A stretch of DNA of 25,055 nt, from the NCBI GenBank assembly GCA_015231715.1, contig JADGBB010000021.1:1-25055 (forward strand), given 5' to 3'. Shown one piece after another: positions 22,397 through 25,055 of this stretch. This DNA comes from Candidatus Omnitrophota bacterium. GTDB taxonomy: Bacteria > Omnitrophota > Koll11 > Tantalellales > Tantalellaceae. The stretch's first letter is position 1. Each line of letters begins with the position of its first letter. A program made the translations under genes and the position numbers. Under the pieces are notes generated by a model that was not told the origin of the DNA, searched no databases, and saw nothing but the letters and a program-made list of their open reading frames with translations.

Positions 22397-22673
22397 TACG
22401 ACGTTACATCCTGATGGATTATTTCAGGAACCAGAATTTTGCCTTTGAAAGATAAAAATAACCGAGGCCGCTAAAAAATTACTACCTTTTGCGCCTGCGG
22501 AACTCGGCTTTACAAGGATACATATTCCTTCTTAGGGCGGAATATGTATCCTTGTAAAACCTCAAACAGTCCTCGGCGCCAGAAGTTCTTTCAGAACTTC
22601 TGGAACCAAAAGGTAGTAATTTTTCTTAACGCTAAAATTCCAATATTCCTGAAACAATCCATCAGGATGTAAC
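22397..22673 (+). ncRNA. structured element copy 1 (four nested stems, conserved linkers)
   Basis: Stems read directly from the sequence: P1 22403-22428 with 22648-22673 (26 positions, one mismatch), P2 22474-22491 with 22607-22624 (18 bp, perfect), P3 22510-22528 with 22539-22557 (19 bp, perfect) and P4 22579-22589 with 22593-22603 (11 bp, 3-base loop). P1 encloses P2, and P2 encloses P3 and P4 as a three-way junction. The linkers 22429-22473, 22492-22509, 22558-22578 and 22625-22647 are nearly identical to those of copy 2, while the stem sequences are not. CCGAGG in the first linker can also pair with CTCGG in the second or CCTCGG in the third, allowing pseudoknots or alternative folds. Whether it acts as RNA or as folded DNA is unknown. 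It lies just after the last magnetosome gene. Confidence 0.75.
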
Positions 22674-22719
22674 TCAGCACACCTTAATATATTTTTCAAA
22701 ATAAGTTACAACGAGCAAA

Positions 22720-22992
22720 GTTACAGGGTAGGATGGATGTTTTCAAAACTTCGTGATTTTAGCGTCACGAAAATGCTGGCTTTTGGGATCCAGAGTCCCC
22801 AAGGGACTCTGGACACCGAGGACTGTTTGAGGTTTTACATAAAAATGTATTCTGCCTAAAGAATAGATTTTTATGTAAAGCCGAGTTCCGCAGGTGCAAA
22901 AGCCAGCATTTTCGTAGCGGCCTCGGTTATTTTTACTTTCAGAAGGCAAAATCATGGTTTTGAAAACATCCATCCTACCCTGTAACGTCGTA
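22720..22992 (-). ncRNA. structured element copy 2, opposite orientation
   Basis: Read on the minus strand this is the same architecture as copy 1. P1 pairs 22720-22749 with 22957-22986 (30 bp, perfect), P2 pairs 22768-22785 with 22897-22914 (18 bp, perfect), P3 pairs 22835-22853 with 22860-22878 (19 positions, one mismatch) and P4 pairs 22789-22799 with 22803-22813 (11 bp, 3-base loop). P2, P3 and P4 have exactly the lengths of copy 1, but their sequences are unrelated apart from the closing TTAC/GTAA of P3. Linkers 22879-22896 and 22814-22834 each differ from copy 1 at one base over 18 and 21 bases. The 6-base leader TACGAC before P1 is shared too. A 46-base spacer separates the copies. No protein gene is supported within it. 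Confidence 0.75.
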
Positions 22993-23120
22993 CCCATTGT
23001 ATCTTTTATAGGGGCAAAAATATTAGAAAAATGCCGTTGTTTAGCTCCCGTATCAGAAAATGTACTAACTGCCTCATCCGTACTTTAGTAGAATATAGTT
23101 TATGTGGATCAATTGCGAAT

Positions 23121-24089
23121 CTATAATTGTTTTTTTCTTTTTGTTAATTTTGTTTTATCTGTGTTCTGTTTTAGGTTTTTGTGTACTAGGCACGATTCAC
23201 ATTTTTTTGTTTTTTGTGCGGCTAGTCCCTGCATTTGGCCGTCGCACCATGTGTAGTCTATGTCCCAGCAAGCGTTTCCGTTATTCGGGAAAGCAGGACA
23301 AAGCACTTGTCTTTCGGGCGGACAGCTTAAGATATCCCAACAGGTTGATTTAAAAATATTATTACCGGAATCAGAAAGAGTTTTAGTTATTTCCCTCATG
23401 TTCTTCAATATTTCAGCCGATTCTTTTGAGTTGACTTCTTTGCTTAGAGAAGTGATCATGCCGGTCATTTCACGGCAAAAAATGTCGAGTGTATTTAATA
23501 AGGTGTCAACACGTGACGATATTTCTTTATCCGGCATCGCGTCGCGCCAGATCTCAAAGCCTCCGAGTATTGTTCCTTTATTATCAATCAGAGGTCCGGC
23601 GTTTACTATGATTTGATGTTCTTTATTGTTTTTGTCTTTAACTTTAACCCTTTTACCGACAACAGGTTTTTTTGTTGTCATAGCTTTTAGAATAGCGCAT
23701 TCAGTTTTACAAATGTCGCTTTCAAAAATATCACTGCAGGATACTTTACCCGCGATTTCTTTGAAATTATCTCCGGTAAAATCCAGGCAGGCTGGATTCA
23801 TATACTGAATATTCATATCCGTATCGACTACAAAAAATGGATAAGTCGATGCTTTCATTATGCTGGTTATGAATGAAGACATATCTTCAAATTTTTTGAA
23901 AGCTTTCACTTTTGAAAACAAAAAATCCATAATAACGTTTTTTGGTGGAGCAATCCTGGTATAGGTGCAGGATGAATTTGTTGATTTTGTTGTATCTGAA
24001 CAAAATAACTCTTCATGGGAATTTGCCTTATCTACAGGGTTATCAGCCTTTTTAGGGTCAATTAATTTTGCCATTTGTACCGGTTCCAT
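23121..24089 (-). CDS. PAS-domain protein with C-terminal two-CW Cys-rich domain
   Basis: The 322-residue product reads from ATG 24087-24089, with AAAGGAGG upstream on the minus strand at 6-base spacing. A PAS domain lies at about residues 72-183 (YPFFVVDTDMNIQYMNPACLDFTG, then GPLIDNKGTILGGFEIWRD). It carries an inserted Cys cluster, CSDIFESDICKTECAI, at 118-133. A helical segment spans about 185-245. A 'two-CW' domain (Cys250-Trp, Cys274-Trp, plus Cys256, 264, 282, 297 and 300) and a basic tail end the protein. PAS plus Cys-rich domains suggest a redox- or metal-responsive sensor, without any kinase or cyclase output in this protein. It is convergent with the magnetosome run and divergent from the methyltransferase gene. 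The partial gene at the window start ends in the same domain. Confidence 0.8.
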   Translation of the reverse strand: MEPVQMAKLIDPKKADNPVDKANSHEELFCSDTTKSTNSSCTYTRIAPPKNVIMDFLFSKVKAFKKFEDMSSFITSIMKASTYPFFVVDTDMNIQYMNPACLDFTGDNFKEIAGKVSCSDIFESDICKTECAILKAMTTKKPVVGKRVKVKDKNNKEHQIIVNAGPLIDNKGTILGGFEIWRDAMPDKEISSRVDTLLNTLDIFCREMTGMITSLSKEVNSKESAEILKNMREITKTLSDSGNNIFKSTCWDILSCPPERQVLCPAFPNNGNACWDIDYTWCDGQMQGLAAQKTKKCESCLVHKNLKQNTDKTKLTKRKKQL

Positions 24090-24117
24090 AAGTCCTCCTT
24101 TTGTATTAAAAAAACAG

Positions 24118-24145
24118 TTGCTTATTAATTAGATTATTATATAAT
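24118..24145 (+). promoter_or_regulatory. sigma-70-type promoter for the methyltransferase gene
   Basis: TTGCTT at 24118-24123 and TATAAT at 24140-24145 are separated by 16 bases, 75 bases upstream of the ATG at 24220. The -10 region lies in an AT palindrome (24133-24148), so the opposite strand also has a TATAAT (24136-24141) that could serve the PAS gene, though no clear -35 is seen there. Confidence 0.5.
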
Positions 24146-24219
24146 AATTTTATTGTTATTAAAAGAAAGAATGTAAAAAAACAATAAACAAAGTATAAAA
24201 ACGATAATATGAGAAGAAA

Positions 24220-25023
24220 ATGAAAATAGTGAATCATCCAAGTTTAAGTCAAATTCAAGATGTATATTCAGGTCCCGAAGGAGATCTTTGGGAATTAATA
24301 ATGGGTGAGCAAATACATATCGGCGGTTTTGCATCATCTATGAAGTTAGCAGAAAATGCCGGTATTTGTGAGGGAATGAAGGGATTAGATCTTTGTTGTT
24401 GTTCCGGGGCCGGGATGCGGTTTTTAGCAAGATTTAAAAATGTTCTGAGTATGAAAGGCGTAGATGCTACTGAAAAAGTTATTGCAAGAGGCATAGAGCG
24501 AAATCAAAAAGAAGGATTTAAAGAGAAAATAGATTTTGTTTTAGCTGAAGCTACTCATACCGGCCTACCAAGTGAGCAAGCTGATTTTGTATGGGGTGAA
24601 GATGCTTGGTGTTATGTTGAAAATAAAAAGAAACTTATTGAAGAAGCCGTGAGATTAGTAAAACCAAGTGGAATAATAGCTTTTACGGATTGGGTTAAGG
24701 GACCTAAGGCTATACAGGAAAACGAACTAAAAAGATTTAATAAATTTATGAAATTCCCTAATATCCTTGATATTCAAGGGTATAAGAACCTATTTGAAGA
24801 TAATGGATGTTCAATAATAATGGCGCAAGATACAGGCGAATTTGCTTCACATGTAGATCTGTATTTGGATATGCTGAACAAACAGTTGACATATGATGCG
24901 CTTAAAATAATTAACTTTGATATGGATCTATTGAATGGTATGGCAGGCGAAATGGTGTTTATGCAGTCATTGGCACGTGAAGGCAAGATAGCGCAGGGAA
25001 TGTTTATAGCAAAGAAAAAATAG
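24220..25023 (+). CDS. SAM-dependent class I methyltransferase
   Basis: The protein is 267 residues, with GAGAAG at 24210-24215 before the ATG. It has a Rossmann methyltransferase fold: motif I at about 55-66 (GLDLCCCSGAGM), the acidic residue Asp82 at the end of strand 2 (MKGVDATEKVI), VLAEATHTGLP at about 107-117 and the post-motif VKPSGIIAFTDWV. The order and the FVWGEDAWCYVENK segment resemble sarcosine/dimethylglycine-type N-methyltransferases and the Methyltransf_11/25 group. Three consecutive cysteines replace the usual acidic and glycine residues of motif I, although the GxG core remains. The substrate cannot be told. It is divergent from the PAS gene and has no obvious link with the magnetosome genes. 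Confidence 0.78.
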   Translation: MKIVNHPSLSQIQDVYSGPEGDLWELIMGEQIHIGGFASSMKLAENAGICEGMKGLDLCCCSGAGMRFLARFKNVLSMKGVDATEKVIARGIERNQKEGFKEKIDFVLAEATHTGLPSEQADFVWGEDAWCYVENKKKLIEEAVRLVKPSGIIAFTDWVKGPKAIQENELKRFNKFMKFPNILDIQGYKNLFEDNGCSIIMAQDTGEFASHVDLYLDMLNKQLTYDALKIINFDMDLLNGMAGEMVFMQSLAREGKIAQGMFIAKKK

Positions 25024-25055
25024 CTATGTTTTTCCTGGTGAGGTGAAGGGGACGG

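Larger units (their letters stand above)
22397..22992. repeat. composite inverted pair with 12-bp terminal inverted repeats
   Basis: TACGACGTTACA at 22397-22408 and its perfect reverse complement at 22981-22992 bound the two structured elements. The whole 596-base block is a large imperfect palindrome because the two copies face each other. No clear target-site duplication is seen in the bases just outside, and no transposase is encoded. It fills the convergent intergenic region between 22381 and 23121; the remaining 128 bases (22993-23120) hold nothing I can recognise. Confidence 0.7.

Noticed and set aside
22397..22673. Element copy 1 as a simple intrinsic terminator
   Set aside because: There is no GC-rich hairpin followed by a T-run, and the conserved linkers and nested stems go far beyond a terminator, though it could still hinder transcription.
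22743..22997. Minus-strand 84-codon ORF across structured element copy 2
   Set aside because: The sequence is fully explained by the paired stems and conserved linkers, and the product has no domain.
23260..23616. Plus-strand ORF of 118 codons (and a neighbour at 23102-23353)
   Set aside because: Antisense to the PAS/two-CW gene, which has a good ribosome site and recognisable domains.

Overview
The window carries a magnetosome (magnetite or greigite organelle) gene cluster from a low-GC, deep-branching, non-proteobacterial magnetotactic bacterium. Recognisable homologues of MamI, MamE, MamP, MamM, MamB, MamA, MamQ, MamN and the TauE-type C-terminal half of MamO are present. They are embedded among many PDZ, magnetochrome (CxxCH) and zinc-ribbon-like membrane proteins that the alphaproteobacterial clusters lack. 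Gene content and divergence fit Omnitrophota ('Candidatus Omnitrophus magneticus'-like) or Nitrospirota better than Proteobacteria. That assignment is inference, because no rRNA or housekeeping marker lies in the window.

Layout. The first 110 bases are the tail of a two-CW-domain protein. From about 178 to 22381 every gene is on the + strand, with gaps of at most a few tens of bases and several overlaps, so one very long transcription unit is likely. It begins with a Cys-rich HTH regulator and fixC-fixX. Next come mamI, a small membrane protein, mamE, a PDZ protein, a NifX-like/zinc-ribbon repeat protein, a small zinc-ribbon membrane protein and a two-PDZ/two-magnetochrome MamP-like protein. 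A microprotein, a CcsA cytochrome c assembly protein and a LapA/MamL-like protein follow. Then come mamM, mamB, mamA, mamQ, mamN (with an N-terminal PDZ and a 16-leucine tract coded by a perfect CTT repeat) and a TauE permease. The last third holds more PDZ, NifX-like and zinc-ribbon proteins, a NapH-like polyferredoxin, a triple-magnetochrome protein, a second MamM/MamB-like pair with eroded metal sites, and a Gln-rich PDZ protein.

Between the end of this run (22381) and a convergent PAS/two-CW gene (stop at 23121) lie two copies, in opposite orientation, of an element of about 275 nt. Each has the same four nested stems of matched length. The stem sequences differ almost completely between copies yet remain self-complementary, while the linker sequences are nearly identical. 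This compensatory pattern is the most striking unexplained signal here. A SAM-dependent methyltransferase gene follows, divergent from the PAS gene.

How the genes probably work together: the CDF pair imports iron into the vesicle; MamI, MamQ and the LapA-like protein shape membranes; MamA forms the outer coat; MamE and the PDZ proteins sort or process cargo. Magnetochromes (matured by CcsA), FixCX and the NapH-like protein handle electrons that set the Fe(II)/Fe(III) ratio. The NifX-like and zinc-ribbon proteins are candidates for binding iron or Fe-S species at the membrane.
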